A stretch of DNA of 64,000 bases, from assembly GCF_016427605.1 (NCBI RefSeq), contig NZ_JAELXQ010000001.1, positions 124,001 to 188,000 on the forward strand, given 5' to 3'. The position numbers were made by a program, and so were the translations under genes. The notes under the pieces are model-generated. The model saw nothing but the letters and a program-made list of their open reading frames with translations, searched no databases and had not been told where the DNA came from. Origin of the DNA: Ochrobactrum sp. Q0168 (GTDB lineage Bacteria > Pseudomonadota > Alphaproteobacteria > Rhizobiales > Rhizobiaceae). Positions 26,845 to 36,764 of the stretch are shown here, piece by piece. How positions within the stretch are numbered: the stretch's first letter is position 1; each line of letters opens with the position of its first letter.

Positions 26845-27470
26845 TATTCGCGCTCCGAAGCCAGAGCATTGACCGCGGCTGCCGTCATGGCGCTGCCGCC
26901 ACGGCGTCCGCGCACGATGACATAGGGCACGCCGCGACTATTGGCGGCGAGTTCGTCCTTCGATTCCGCCGCGCCGACAAAGCCAACCGGCATACCGATG
27001 ATAAGCGCTGGCTTTGGTGCGCCAGCATCCAGCATTTCGAAAAGGCGGAAGAGGACAGTTGGCGCATTGCCGATGGCGACAATGCTGCCTTCAAGATGCG
27101 GCAACCACAAATCGAGTGCGGCGGCAGACCGGGTATTGCCGATTTTCTTCGCCAATTCAGGCACGGAAGGGTCGTTCAGCGTGCAGATGACCGGATTGGC
27201 GGCAGGCAGACGCGAGCGGGTGATTCCTTCGGCAACCATGCGTGCATCACAAAGGATCGGTGCGCCCTGTGCAAGCGCCTGCTTGCCCGCCAGACCGGCG
27301 CCTTCCGAAAAAGCAAGGTCGTTCACCACATCCACCATGCCGGAAGCGTGGATGACGCGCACAGCGAGTTTTTCGAGATCGGCGGGGATGCGGCTCAGAT
27401 CCGCCTCGGCGCGGATGATGGCGAAGGAGCGGTCATAGATGGCCTGCCCGTCGCGAATGTAATCTGTCAT
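26844..27470 (-). CDS. cobH: Precorrin-8X methylmutase
   Basis: CobH moves a methyl group from C-11 to C-12 to form hydrogenobyrinic acid. The 208-residue protein has the family features [12 protein letters not shown] with the catalytic histidine (H42 by position in the segment), [12 protein letters not shown] and [13 protein letters not shown]. It lies between cobG and cobI with 1- to 4-nt overlaps. Confidence 0.96.
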   Translation of the reverse strand: MTDYIRDGQAIYDRSFAIIRAEADLSRIPADLEKLAVRVIHASGMVDVVNDLAFSEGAGLAGKQALAQGAPILCDARMVAEGITRSRLPAANPVICTLNDPSVPELAKKIGNTRSAAALDLWLPHLEGSIVAIGNAPTVLFRLFEMLDAGAPKPALIIGMPVGFVGAAESKDELAANSRGVPYVIVRGRRGGSAMTAAAVNALASERE

Positions 27471-28792
27471 GGTTTCCGCTCTGGTGAATTGAGAAGGCGC
27501 GCGGCAGCGTCGATGGTCACATCCCTCGCCAATAGCCGCCCGAAACGGGATGGTCCAGCCTTGTCTGTAAAAAAGACATCGTAGCGCCCCGGCGCGCGAG
27601 CGAGAAGCGTGTGCGGAAGCGGGGCAAGGGCGGCGCAGGACTTGGTGCAGCCAGTAAGATGGATTGCGTTGGTGCTGTCGCCATCAAGGAGCAAGGCCAG
27701 TTCTTTCGCATCGGTCTGTGTATCGGACAGGGCCGAGGCGCAACCCTTTGCCCCCGTGCAGCTGCGCAGTCGTGATTGCGGTGCCTGCGCATCGGTCGCA
27801 AGCCCGAGGGTATGCAATTGCTGGATGGCGTCGTCGCGGTTTGCGGCATCGATATTTGGCAGGATCACGCCCTGCCAAGGCGTCAGCCGGATTTCCCCGC
27901 CGCTGACCTTTTGCGCAAGGGCACCAAGCGCCTTTAACTGTACCGGATCGAGCCGCCCAAGAAGCGGCATCGCGCCGGTGTAAAACCATCCGTCGGCCTG
28001 AATGTGCACTCCGAGTTGGGCGGACTGCCGCGGGTGTCGTCGCTGCCAACCTGCAGCGGGCTCGATTGAAAAGGGAAGGCTGGCAATCAGCTCCGTCAAA
28101 AACGCTTCGACCGCAATGGTTTCGAAGAGTTGCTTCATGCGCGCGGCCCCTTTGGCATGGGCGAGAAATAATCGCAGCGCCGCTTCCAAAAAGGGCAGGG
28201 CATTATCGGCCTCTATGCGTCCCAACGCGGCTCCATCGGGTGAAGAAGCGAAGCCGAAAGCAAAGTGATGGCCGTCATCGCTGGCCGAAAGCCAAATATC
28301 GCCCGGATGCGAAACGATCGCGCAGGCTTCGCAGCCGTCGATCTGGAATGAGAATTTTGGCGAAAGCGCGTGATAGTCGGCGTTGTTTTCAAGCGCTGCC
28401 AGCAATTGCCGCGCCAGCGGTGTGACATCGCAAGCCTGATCGCGGTCGATACCGGCTGTCGGGCTGACCATCACGTTGCGAATGTCATCCGCCGCAGGAT
28501 TATCGGCACCAAACCCGGCTTGATAAAGCGCGGTGACCGCGTGCTCCCAATTTTCAGGCGCGATGGCGCGTAGCTGAAAATTAGAGCGAATTGAAAGCTC
28601 CGCAGCATTCGGGCTAAATTCTTCGGCAATCTCCGCGAGCGCGAAAGCCTGATCGGCGGTGAGCCGACCCAGCGGCAGTTTTATGCGCGCAATCGCGCCG
28701 TCGCGCGCCATAACCATGCGCGACAGGCCGGGACACGCGTTTCGCCTGTCTGAGTTTTCGGTGTCTGTCGCTATGGTCTTTTGGTTCAACAT
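27467..28792 (-). CDS. cobG: Precorrin-3B synthase (oxygen-dependent)
   Basis: CobG is an iron-sulfur monooxygenase of the nitrite/sulfite-reductase ferredoxin-half-domain family. It hydroxylates precorrin-3A with O2 and marks the aerobic pathway. The 441-residue protein has the 4Fe-4S cysteines C345, C351, C382 and C386 (CTGAKGC and GCTKSC). Early motifs such as [12 protein letters not shown] fit. The frame is open to 29308, but the ATG at 28792 has an AAGGCG site and gives the usual length. It leads cobG-cobH-cobI-cobJ and is divergent from cobL. Confidence 0.94.
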   Translation of the reverse strand: MLNQKTIATDTENSDRRNACPGLSRMVMARDGAIARIKLPLGRLTADQAFALAEIAEEFSPNAAELSIRSNFQLRAIAPENWEHAVTALYQAGFGADNPAADDIRNVMVSPTAGIDRDQACDVTPLARQLLAALENNADYHALSPKFSFQIDGCEACAIVSHPGDIWLSASDDGHHFAFGFASSPDGAALGRIEADNALPFLEAALRLFLAHAKGAARMKQLFETIAVEAFLTELIASLPFSIEPAAGWQRRHPRQSAQLGVHIQADGWFYTGAMPLLGRLDPVQLKALGALAQKVSGGEIRLTPWQGVILPNIDAANRDDAIQQLHTLGLATDAQAPQSRLRSCTGAKGCASALSDTQTDAKELALLLDGDSTNAIHLTGCTKSCAALAPLPHTLLARAPGRYDVFFTDKAGPSRFGRLLARDVTIDAAARLLNSPERKP

Positions 28793-28812
28793 AATCGCCT
28801 TATACGCCCACC

Positions 28813-28845
28813 ATGTCGGGCAAGAAAGTGGGAACCGCTTTGGGC
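28813..28845. repeat. Possible relic of palindromic repeat family A
   Basis: The stretch CAAGAAAGTGGGAACCGCTTTGG resembles the core of the palindromic repeats at 53098, 60498 and 60558 but is diverged and truncated. It sits in the cobG/cobL divergent spacer, where no riboswitch consensus is visible. Confidence 0.3.
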
Positions 28846-28897
28846 CTTGCACTTGCCATCGGTGCACCCTACGAACGAGGAAAACGGAGCGAACAAT

Positions 28898-30109
28898 ATG
28901 GCTTGCTGGCTGACGGTCATCGGTATCGGCGAAGACGGTTTGAACGGACTTGGCGAGACTGCACGGCAGGCTCTTGCTTCGGCTGATGTGATCTTCGGCG
29001 GCAAGCGGCATTTGGGACTGGTTGGCGAAACGTCCGGTGCCCGGCAGATTGCATGGCCTTCGCCTTTTGACGACGCTTTTCCGATGATTGCCGCCGAACG
29101 CGGCAAGTCGGTGGTGATTCTGGCCAGCGGCGATCCGATGCATTACGGCATGGGTGCTTCGCTGATCCGGCACTTTCCACCCGAAGAAATGCTGATCCTG
29201 CCTTATCCATCTTCGTTTTCGCTCGCTGCGGCGCGGATGGGCTGGTCGTTGCAGGATGTGCGCTGCCTCAGCGTGCATGGGCGTCCGCTGGAAGTGCTGG
29301 CAAAGCATATTCTGCCAGGCGTCAAACTGCTGATCCTCAGCAATGACGGCTCCACGCCGGAAAAAGTGGCACAGATGCTAAACGCTCGTGGCTTTGGACC
29401 AAGCCGCATCGATGTGCTGGAACATCTTGGCGGACCGAAAGAAAAACATAGTCGCGGTATTGCCGGGACATGGACAATTCCCGCCGGTGCCGATCTGAAT
29501 GTCGTTGCCGTGGAATGTCTTGCGGAACCGGATGCGAAAATTCTTCCCAATATGATCGGCCTACCGGATGAGGCCTTCGAAAATGATGGCCAACTGACGA
29601 AGCGCGATATTCGCGCCGTGACACTGTCGCGGCTGGCGCCGCTGCCCGGCGAGTTGTTGTGGGATGTTGGCGCGGGATGCGGCTCTATCGGTATCGAATG
29701 GATGCGCACGCATCCCTCCTGTCGCACCATCGCCATTGAGGTGCATGAAGGGCGTCAGGACATGATCGCCCGCAATCGCGATGCTCTTGGCGTACCCGCT
29801 TTGCAGATCGTTCTCGGTGAAGCGCCCGGCGCGCTTGCGGGGCTGGAAAGGCCGGACGCGGTTTTCATTGGCGGCGGCGTTACGGATGAGGGTGTGTTGC
29901 AAGCCTGCTGGGGTGCATTGAAACCCGGCGGACGGTTGGTCGCCAACGCCGTGACCGTGCAAAGCGAGATGCAGCTTTTCGCCTGGCGGCAGCGCTTTGG
30001 CGGAGAACTCGTGCGGCTCTCCGTGGCGCAGGCCGGAGGGCTGGGTTCGTTCGACGTGTGGCGTCAGGCGCTGCCTGTCACGCTCTATTGTGCGACCAAA
30101 GATAAATGA
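28898..30109 (+). CDS. cobL: Precorrin-6Y C(5,15)-methyltransferase (decarboxylating)
   Basis: A 403-residue two-domain enzyme. The CbiE-like N-terminal methylase ([21 protein letters not shown]) acts on C-5/C-15. The CbiT-like C-terminal Rossmann domain ([16 protein letters not shown]) also decarboxylates the acetate chain at C-12. GGAG precedes the ATG at 28898; the frame open to 28781 is not used. It is divergent from cobG across 105 nt, so both may share one control region. Confidence 0.96.
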   Translation: MACWLTVIGIGEDGLNGLGETARQALASADVIFGGKRHLGLVGETSGARQIAWPSPFDDAFPMIAAERGKSVVILASGDPMHYGMGASLIRHFPPEEMLILPYPSSFSLAAARMGWSLQDVRCLSVHGRPLEVLAKHILPGVKLLILSNDGSTPEKVAQMLNARGFGPSRIDVLEHLGGPKEKHSRGIAGTWTIPAGADLNVVAVECLAEPDAKILPNMIGLPDEAFENDGQLTKRDIRAVTLSRLAPLPGELLWDVGAGCGSIGIEWMRTHPSCRTIAIEVHEGRQDMIARNRDALGVPALQIVLGEAPGALAGLERPDAVFIGGGVTDEGVLQACWGALKPGGRLVANAVTVQSEMQLFAWRQRFGGELVRLSVAQAGGLGSFDVWRQALPVTLYCATKDK

Positions 30110-30176
30110 TGACTTGAATTGTCATCTTATATTCGGGTAAGGCTGATGCATCATTTCGTCCGACGGAGGATGGGGC

Positions 30177-31277
30177 ATGTCCGAACTCAACGCCAACACC
30201 CGCTTTACGCTGACCAATGCCGGTCATATCGTCAATCAGCTGCTCGATCATTTCGTCGAACATGCCGATGTGCACCGGGACGCAACGCATGCGAAACTTG
30301 TTATGAGCTTCGGTGAGGCCGATGTTCAGTGGGATGGCGAGACAGTCAGCGTCGATGTAAAAAGCGATGACGAGACCGGCCTTGCCTATATGAAATACTC
30401 CATAGCCGAGCATGTGCTGGAGTTTCTGGACAAAGGCAGCCCAATGCCGAAAATCGTCTGGCAGGGGGATGTTGCTGCGGGTCTGCCGCTGCCTTATTTC
30501 CGCGAAATGCAGGTGGTGTCCGTGTCCAACGTCACGCCGCATATGCGTCGCGTGCGCCTGAGGGGCGAAAATCTCCAGCGGTTCTCGCATAGCGGACTGC
30601 ATATCCGCCTGCTGTTCCCGCCAAAGGGACTGGCAAAGGCGCAATGGCCGGTGACGGGCGACGATGGACGTCCGGTATGGCCGGAAGGCGATGCCAAGCT
30701 TGCAACGCGGGTTTACACGATCCGCAATATCGATCCTGAAGCGGGTTGGGTCGATATCGACATGGTTGTGCACGGCGACGATTGCGATGCGCCAGGATCG
30801 GGTTGGGCACTGACGGCCAAGCCGGGCGACATCGTCGGCATGACCGGCCCCGGGGGCGGCGATGCAGGTGATGCCAAATGGTATCTGCTCGCGGGCGATG
30901 AAACCGCGCTGCCCGCCATAGGTCGGATTCTCGAACGGCTGCCAGAAGATGCAAAGGCCGTTGTGCGCATTGAAATTGGCGACAAGGCCGAGGAACAGAA
31001 GCTTGTTTCGCGCGCGAATGTCGATGTGCAATGGCTGAACCGCAATGGCGCCGAAGCCGGCACCACGACGCTTTTGCAAGATGCGGTGCGCGCGGTCGAG
31101 CTGCCGGAAGGCGAAGAAGATATTTATGTATGGGCGGGCTGCGAGTTCAACGCCTTCCGCAATATTCGCAGCTATATGCGCAAGGAGCGTAACGTTCCGA
31201 AGAATCGTCAGCTGATCGTCGCTTATTGGCGGCGCGGTCAGGATGGCGATAACGCTCGAAAAGCTTCGGAAGAATAA
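30177..31277 (+). CDS. Siderophore-interacting protein with N-terminal DUF2218 domain
   Basis: A 366-residue fusion. Residues 1-95 are a DUF2218 domain. Residues about 105-350 are a siderophore-interacting FAD/NAD(P)H reductase (ViuB type). The FAD motif TRVYTIRN, a GPGGG loop, LLAGDETALPAI and the C-terminal WAGCEFNAFRNIRSY and AYWRRG segments are present. Such reductases release iron from ferric siderophores in the cytoplasm. No siderophore transporter is adjacent. The stop codon lies in a strong bidirectional terminator. Confidence 0.9.
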   Translation: MSELNANTRFTLTNAGHIVNQLLDHFVEHADVHRDATHAKLVMSFGEADVQWDGETVSVDVKSDDETGLAYMKYSIAEHVLEFLDKGSPMPKIVWQGDVAAGLPLPYFREMQVVSVSNVTPHMRRVRLRGENLQRFSHSGLHIRLLFPPKGLAKAQWPVTGDDGRPVWPEGDAKLATRVYTIRNIDPEAGWVDIDMVVHGDDCDAPGSGWALTAKPGDIVGMTGPGGGDAGDAKWYLLAGDETALPAIGRILERLPEDAKAVVRIEIGDKAEEQKLVSRANVDVQWLNRNGAEAGTTTLLQDAVRAVELPEGEEDIYVWAGCEFNAFRNIRSYMRKERNVPKNRQLIVAYWRRGQDGDNARKASEE

Positions 31278-31304
31278 AAAAGGGGACCGAAAGGTCCCCT
31301 TTTT
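31277..31304. terminator. Bidirectional intrinsic terminator
   Basis: AAAAAGGGGACC (31277-31288) pairs with GGTCCCCTTTTT (31293-31304) around a GAAA tetraloop. T-runs on both strands serve the siderophore-interacting gene and the convergent peptide-transporter operon. Confidence 0.93.
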
Positions 31305-31325
31305 AGTTGCGTCTTGCGGGTCGCT

Positions 31326-32075
31326 TCAGCGCCGGAAACCTTCACTCGCGCGCATCAGGTTTTTCGTATAGTCGGCTTGAATATTGCCGGTGACGAGATC
31401 GCCAGACTGCAATTGTTCAACCACTTCACCATTGCGCATCACCGCAAGCCGGTCGCACATATGGGTGACGACACCAAGATCGTGGCTCACCATAATGAAG
31501 GTGAGGTTGCGGTCATGGCGAACCTGTTCCAGCAGGTTCAGCACTTCCGCCTGGACCGATGCGTCGAGCGCCGAAGTCGGTTCATCGAGCAGCAGAATGC
31601 TCGGCTCCACGATCAATGCGCGGGCAATGGCGATGCGCTGGCGCTGGCCGCCCGATAGCTGGTGCGGATAGCGGAAGCGAAAGCCCGAACCAAGCCCCAC
31701 TTCGTCCAGTGCGCGCACGATGCGCTGTTCGGCATCGCTGACGCCATGGATAGCGAGGGGTTCCAGCAAAAGCCGGTCCACGGTCTGACGCGGGTGCAGG
31801 GAACCATAAGGGTCCTGAAACACCATCTGCACCTTGCGATAGAAGGCCTTGTCGCGTGGTGTCTTGAGGGGCTCGCCGTCGATACGGATTTCTCCATCGT
31901 CGATCGGCGCAAGTCCTGCGACTGCACGCAGAAGCGTGGACTTGCCCGAACCGGATTCACCCACGAGGCCATAGGATTCGCCTTGCGCCACATGGACGCT
32001 GACCGACTTCAACGCATGGAAATGGTCGAAATAGACGTCAATATTGTCGACGCTCAGTGCTGGTGCCGTGCTCAT
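31326..32075 (-). CDS. Peptide ABC transporter ATPase (DppF/OppF type)
   Basis: A 249-residue ATPase with Walker A GESGSGKST, signature LSGGQRQRIAIARAL, Walker B ILLLDEPTSALD and switch histidine VSHDLGV. It is the last gene of the dipeptidase-transport operon and starts 4 nt inside the preceding ATPase gene. It powers peptide uptake from the cytoplasmic face. The C-terminus ends soon after the core domain, shorter than typical DppF proteins, which often carry a further oligopeptide-domain tail. Confidence 0.92.
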   Translation of the reverse strand: MSTAPALSVDNIDVYFDHFHALKSVSVHVAQGESYGLVGESGSGKSTLLRAVAGLAPIDDGEIRIDGEPLKTPRDKAFYRKVQMVFQDPYGSLHPRQTVDRLLLEPLAIHGVSDAEQRIVRALDEVGLGSGFRFRYPHQLSGGQRQRIAIARALIVEPSILLLDEPTSALDASVQAEVLNLLEQVRHDRNLTFIMVSHDLGVVTHMCDRLAVMRNGEVVEQLQSGDLVTGNIQADYTKNLMRASEGFRR

Positions 32076-32905
32076 AGCTTCCAGGCCTCCTCACGCTGCA
32101 AGGTGGGCAGAGGATGGCGGTCGGCTCCGATTTTCGGCATGCAGTTCAGCAATCCTTGCGTATAGGGATGTTTCGCATTGGCAAGATCCTTGGCCGCGAT
32201 CTCTTCCACGATACGGCCCGCATACATCACGATGACGCGGTCGCAGAAGGACGAAACAAGGCGCAGATCGTGGCTGACGAAAATCAGCCCCATGCCGCGT
32301 TCGGCCACCAGCTTGTCGAGAATACCCAGCACTTCGAGCTGCACCGTCACGTCGAGCGCCGAGGTTGGCTCGTCGGCAATCAGCAGTTCCGGCTCGGCCA
32401 CCAGCATCATGGCGATCATCACGCGCTGGCCCATGCCGCCCGAAACCTCGTGCGGATAGAGCTTCATGACGCGTTCCGGATCGCGAATCTGCACCGCTTC
32501 CAGCATGGCTGTCGAGCGGGCGCGAATTTCCGCGCTGCTATATTTGCCATGGGCTTTCAGCGTTTCGGCGATCTGTTTGCCGATGGTCATCACAGGATTG
32601 AGCGAATATTTCGGATCCTGCAACACCATGGCGATGCGGCCGCCGCGTAAGGCGCGCCGTTCGCGGGCTGAAATATTGAGAAGATCAATCCCGTCGAAAT
32701 TAAGCGTCTTAGCCGTGATCTGGGCGTGAAGCGGTGTCAGCCCCATGATGGCGCGACCGGTCTGGGATTTGCCCGAACCGGATTCGCCAACGATGCCAAG
32801 GCGTTCGCGGCCAAGCTCGAAGCTGACGCCGCGAACGGCCTCGATGGCTCCCGTGCGCGTCGGGAAGGTGACGCGCAGGTCTTCTACAGTCAGAAGCGGC
32901 TTCAT
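32072..32905 (-). CDS. Peptide ABC transporter ATPase (DppD/OppD type)
   Basis: A 277-residue ATPase with Walker A GESGSGKSQ, a variant of the family LSGGxxQR signature reading VSGGMGQRVMIAM, Walker B LLIADEPTSALD and VSHDLRLV. The KHPYTQGLL motif near the C-terminus is typical of the DppD/OppD oligopeptide extension. It overlaps the permease and the second ATPase by 4 nt each. Confidence 0.92.
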   Translation of the reverse strand: MKPLLTVEDLRVTFPTRTGAIEAVRGVSFELGRERLGIVGESGSGKSQTGRAIMGLTPLHAQITAKTLNFDGIDLLNISARERRALRGGRIAMVLQDPKYSLNPVMTIGKQIAETLKAHGKYSSAEIRARSTAMLEAVQIRDPERVMKLYPHEVSGGMGQRVMIAMMLVAEPELLIADEPTSALDVTVQLEVLGILDKLVAERGMGLIFVSHDLRLVSSFCDRVIVMYAGRIVEEIAAKDLANAKHPYTQGLLNCMPKIGADRHPLPTLQREEAWKL

Positions 32906-33834
32906 TGGTTGTTACCCCGCGGATCGAGCGCATCGCGCAGGCCATCGCCCAACAGGTTGAAACCGAGGCTGACGATCAGGATCGCAATACCCGGCATGGC
33001 GGCAACCCACCATTGGTCGAGAATGAACCGGCGACCGGATGCGATCATCGCACCCCATTCCGGCAATGGGGGCTGTGCGCCGAGGCCAAGAAAGCCAAGG
33101 CCCGCTGCTGTCAGAATGATGCCCGCCATGTCCAGCGTCACGCGGACGATCAGCGACGAGGTGCAAAGCGGCATGATATGACGCACGACGATGCGGATCG
33201 GCGAAGCGCCCATCAGGCGGACTGCCGAGATGTAGTCGGAGTTGCGCACGGTCAGCGTTTCCGCACGTGCAATACGCGCATAAGGCGGCCATGAGGTAAT
33301 CGCGATGGCGATGATGGCGTTTTCGATGCCCGGTCCGAGAGCGGCAACGAAGGCGAGCGCCAGGATGAGCTTCGGGAAGGCAAGGAAGATGTCGGTGATG
33401 CGCATAAAAACCGCATCGCCCCAACCGCCGGCATAACCGGCCACCGTGCCAACCAGTAGGCCAATCGGAGCTGCAATGATCGCAACCAGCAGCACCACAT
33501 AAAGGGTGAGGCGCGAGCCATAGATAAGCCGCGAAAGAATATCGCGGCCCTGATCGTCGGTGCCGAGCAGATAGCCGGGGCTTCCCGGCGGCAGTAGGCG
33601 AGCATTGGCGAGATCGCCGATAACCGGCGAATGCGGCGCAAGCACATCGGCCAGCGCGGCAACGACGAGCAGGCCGATGATGATCAGGAGGCCGAGAACC
33701 GCCAGCTTGTTGGCCGTAAACCGCCGCCAGACCATATAGGCGCGACCGAGGCGGGCCTGCGTGCGTGACTGGGGCCGCTCGGTAAGCAGCCATTCACGCC
33801 ATGAGAGGTTGGAAGTATCTGTCATTTGGCTCAT
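32902..33834 (-). CDS. Peptide ABC transporter permease (DppC type)
   Basis: A 310-residue inner-membrane permease with an N-terminal OppC_N-like segment and about six helices. The cytoplasmic EAA-like loop is visible as ARAETLTVRNSDYISAVRLMGAS ahead of the HIMP motif (cited in part). GTDDQGRDILSR at about residues 95-106 is a family hallmark. It overlaps both neighbours by 4 nt. Confidence 0.92.
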   Translation of the reverse strand: MSQMTDTSNLSWREWLLTERPQSRTQARLGRAYMVWRRFTANKLAVLGLLIIIGLLVVAALADVLAPHSPVIGDLANARLLPPGSPGYLLGTDDQGRDILSRLIYGSRLTLYVVLLVAIIAAPIGLLVGTVAGYAGGWGDAVFMRITDIFLAFPKLILALAFVAALGPGIENAIIAIAITSWPPYARIARAETLTVRNSDYISAVRLMGASPIRIVVRHIMPLCTSSLIVRVTLDMAGIILTAAGLGFLGLGAQPPLPEWGAMIASGRRFILDQWWVAAMPGIAILIVSLGFNLLGDGLRDALDPRGNNQ

Positions 33835-35018
33835 CGTGCGCGCGTCCTTGGATCGAGAAGCCGATAGAGAAGATCGGACACGAGGTTGAGCGCGATAAAG
33901 ACCGACCCGATGACGATAGTGCCACCGAGAACGGCATTCATATCAGCGTTTTGTAGTGAATTGGTGATGTAGAGGCCAAGACCCGGCCAGGAGAAGATGG
34001 TTTCGGTCAGAACCGAACCCTCCAGAAGTCCGGCATAGGAAAGCGCAATCACGGTCACAAGCGGCACGGCTGCGTTGCGCAGCGCGTGACCCCAGATGAT
34101 GCGGGTTTCCGAAATGCCCTTGGCGCGCGCCGCGACGATATATTCCTGATCAAGCTCGTTGAGCATGAAGGAACGCGTCATGCGGCTGATATAGGCGAGC
34201 GAGAAATAGCCGAGCAGCGCCGATGGCAGGATAAGGTGGGAGACAATATCCTTGAGGGCAGGCCAGTCGCGCTGGAGGATCGCGTCGATCAGGTAGAAGC
34301 CGGTGATCGGCGTGAACGTATATTCGAATGTGATGTCGATGCGTCCGGGACCAGAGGTCCAGCCGAGACGGGCATAGAAGATCAGCAGCGCCAGCATGCC
34401 GAGCCAGAAGATCGGCACCGAATAGCCGACAAGCCCGATAACACGCACGATCTGGTCGATGATGCTGCCGCGCTTGACGGCTGCAAGTACGCCGAGCGGA
34501 ATACCGAACAGAGCGCCGATAATCGTGCCGAGTGTCGCCAGTTCCATGGTGGCCGGGAATACGCGGCGGATATCGGTCATGACCGGATTGGTCGTGAGAA
34601 CCGACGTGCCGAAATCGCCGTGCAGCACGCCCTTCACGTAAAGATAGAACTGCTGGTAATAGGGCAGGTTGAAGCCCATTTCTTCGCGCACGCGGGCGAT
34701 GACATGCGCAGGCGCGCGATCACCGACGATGGCCAGCACAGGGTCAATCGGCACGACGCGACCGATGAAGAAGGTTACGGCCAAAAGGCCCAGATAGGTC
34801 GTGACGACGATGACCAGAAAACTGGCTAACGACGCGGCAAGGGCCGATGAACGTCGCGGCGCTCGCCTTACTCTTTTCTTGGTTTCGATATTACTCAATG
34901 TTTTGACCGCTTCCGACGATGAGTGCGGTTCAGAACGGTTGACGGTCTGAAGCCCAGTCATCTTTGCTTGCAAAAGCTCAGGAGCGGCTTTCCTTTTTGA
35001 TTCAGAAAACCGCTCCAT
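33831..35018 (-). CDS. Peptide ABC transporter permease (DppB type)
   Basis: A permease of up to 395 residues with six helices, the family sequence GDFGTS after the first periplasmic loop and the EAA loop ARAKGISETRIIWGHALRNA. A hydrophilic N-terminal tail of about 60 residues precedes the first helix, which is unusual. The start is uncertain: the ATG at 35018 has AAGGAG directly touching it, and the next in-frame ATG at 34961 lacks a clear site. The binding-protein gene ends 59 nt upstream. Confidence 0.88.
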   Translation of the reverse strand: MERFSESKRKAAPELLQAKMTGLQTVNRSEPHSSSEAVKTLSNIETKKRVRRAPRRSSALAASLASFLVIVVTTYLGLLAVTFFIGRVVPIDPVLAIVGDRAPAHVIARVREEMGFNLPYYQQFYLYVKGVLHGDFGTSVLTTNPVMTDIRRVFPATMELATLGTIIGALFGIPLGVLAAVKRGSIIDQIVRVIGLVGYSVPIFWLGMLALLIFYARLGWTSGPGRIDITFEYTFTPITGFYLIDAILQRDWPALKDIVSHLILPSALLGYFSLAYISRMTRSFMLNELDQEYIVAARAKGISETRIIWGHALRNAAVPLVTVIALSYAGLLEGSVLTETIFSWPGLGLYITNSLQNADMNAVLGGTIVIGSVFIALNLVSDLLYRLLDPRTRAR

Positions 35019-35077
35019 CTCCTTGTTTTAAAGCCGGTTTGGCACATGAAATTGCTCATGCGCCAAGGCGTGACCGA

Positions 35078-36709
35078 CTATTCCTTGGTGATGTTTACCA
35101 GCGGATTGGAGTCGAAGGTCGGGCCAAGCTTGTAGCCCTTCACATTGCCGGCGATACCAGCCGTTTCGATCTGCTGGAACAGCATGACGAACGGGCTCTG
35201 ATCGAGCGCTTCCTGCTGGAGCTTCTTGTAGATCTCTGCGCGCTTTTCATTGTCGCGTTCCAGAAGGGCTGCCTGCGTCTGCTTGGTCAGATCCGGAATA
35301 TCCCAGGCGTTGCGCCATGCGAGCGTCTTGGTGGATGCATCGTCGGCATTGTTCGGATTGCTCGTGAAGGCTTCGGCGTTGGAATTCGGATCCCAATAGT
35401 CCATGCCCCACTGGCCGATATACATGTCGTGGTTACGAGCACGATATTTGGTCAGTGTCTGCTTGCCGTCGCCGGGGATGATATCGATCTTCACACCAGC
35501 TTGCGCAGCGCTCTGCTGGAAGGATTCGGCAATACCGGTCACCGGCTGCGTATTGCGGACGTCGAAGGTTACGGAAAGGCCGTCCTTCAGACCAGCCTTG
35601 GCGAGAAGTTCCTTTGCCTTGGCAACGTCGAACTTGTAGGGCGCAGCATCGAGAGCGCCAAGAACGCCCTTGGCCTGATAGGTCTGGCGGATTTCGCCAA
35701 TGCCCTTGATGAGCGACGAACCGATGGCATCGTAGTCAACCAGATATTTGAACGCTTCGCGAACTTCGGGCTTCGCCAGATTCGGGTTCTTCTGGTTGAG
35801 GCTGATGTAATAGACCGTGCCCTTGGCGGCGCTGGTCGTGGTCAGCTTGTCGTTTTTCTGAACGGCTTCGTAGTCACCCGGTTCAAGATTGCGCGCCACA
35901 TCGACGTCACCGGATTCCAGCATCAGGCGCTGAGTCGCGCTTTCCTTGACGTGACGATAGAAGACGCGCTTGAGCTTGGCCTTTTCGCCATAATAATTGT
36001 CGTTGCGTTCCAGAATGACGACTTCATTGGCGCGCCATTCGCGGATCGAGAAAGGTCCAGAACCTGCCGATTTGGTCTTCAGCCATGCATTGGCGTAGTC
36101 GGTGTCATATTTGTAATCGTCGGTCGGCGTGACTTTTGCGGCATGTTCTTCGAGCAGCTTTTTGTCGACCACTGCCGCGACGGTCGCGGTCAGGCAGTTC
36201 AGCACGAAGCTTGGCGCATAAGGCTTGTCCACGGTGAAGACGAAGGTGTTGTCGTCTACGGCTTTCGCCTTTTCGTTGACGTTGTCTTTGGTCAGGCCAA
36301 ACTGGGTCAGGATGAAAGCCGGGCTCTTGTCGAGGCGCACGGCGCGCTCGAAAGAATATGCCACGTCGGCAGAAGTGATCGGGTTGCCCGAAGCGAACTT
36401 GATGTCCTTCTTCAGTTTGAACGTATAGGTAAGACCGTCGTCGGAAACGGTCCAGCTTTCCGCCACGCCCGGCACGACTTTCGACGTGTCGTTGATGTCG
36501 AGGCGAACGAGCATGTCATAGGCGTTACCGATAAATTCAGCCGGGCTGAGCTCGAAGGATTCCGCCGGATCGAGCGTAATGGTGTCGTCGATCGCCCATG
36601 CCTGAACGAGCGTATCGGCCGGTGTGGCCGACAGGGCCGGGTTTGCTGCCATCACGGCGGCAAGCGCCGCACCTGCGGCGAGAATACGAAAACGTCCGAA
36701 ATGCATCAT
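35078..36709 (-). CDS. Peptide ABC transporter substrate-binding protein (DppA type)
   Basis: A 543-residue periplasmic protein of the SBP_bac_5 family. The signal peptide covers about residues 1-28 (cleavage after ALSA). The mature start LVQAWAIDDTITLDPA, the VAESWTVSDDGLTYTFKLKKDIKFASG region and the DYANAWLKTKSAGSGPF stretch (each cited in part) are typical. It binds peptides or similar ligands for the adjacent permeases. GGGA precedes the first of two consecutive ATG codons. Confidence 0.93.
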   Translation of the reverse strand: MMHFGRFRILAAGAALAAVMAANPALSATPADTLVQAWAIDDTITLDPAESFELSPAEFIGNAYDMLVRLDINDTSKVVPGVAESWTVSDDGLTYTFKLKKDIKFASGNPITSADVAYSFERAVRLDKSPAFILTQFGLTKDNVNEKAKAVDDNTFVFTVDKPYAPSFVLNCLTATVAAVVDKKLLEEHAAKVTPTDDYKYDTDYANAWLKTKSAGSGPFSIREWRANEVVILERNDNYYGEKAKLKRVFYRHVKESATQRLMLESGDVDVARNLEPGDYEAVQKNDKLTTTSAAKGTVYYISLNQKNPNLAKPEVREAFKYLVDYDAIGSSLIKGIGEIRQTYQAKGVLGALDAAPYKFDVAKAKELLAKAGLKDGLSVTFDVRNTQPVTGIAESFQQSAAQAGVKIDIIPGDGKQTLTKYRARNHDMYIGQWGMDYWDPNSNAEAFTSNPNNADDASTKTLAWRNAWDIPDLTKQTQAALLERDNEKRAEIYKKLQQEALDQSPFVMLFQQIETAGIAGNVKGYKLGPTFDSNPLVNITKE

Positions 36710-36764
36710 GTTTGAGTTCCCTTTCTGTATTTTTGTTGGGATTTTGTTGGATTGTGTTTGTATC

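Noticed and set aside
28793..28897. Possible second cobalamin riboswitch between cobG and cobL
   Set aside because: The spacer is only 105 nt and lacks the B12 box; it holds only a diverged repeat.
34964..36715. Open plus-strand frame of 583 codons opposite the peptide-binding protein gene
   Set aside because: It is the codon-bias shadow of the SBP_bac_5 gene; no family motif or translation signal is present.
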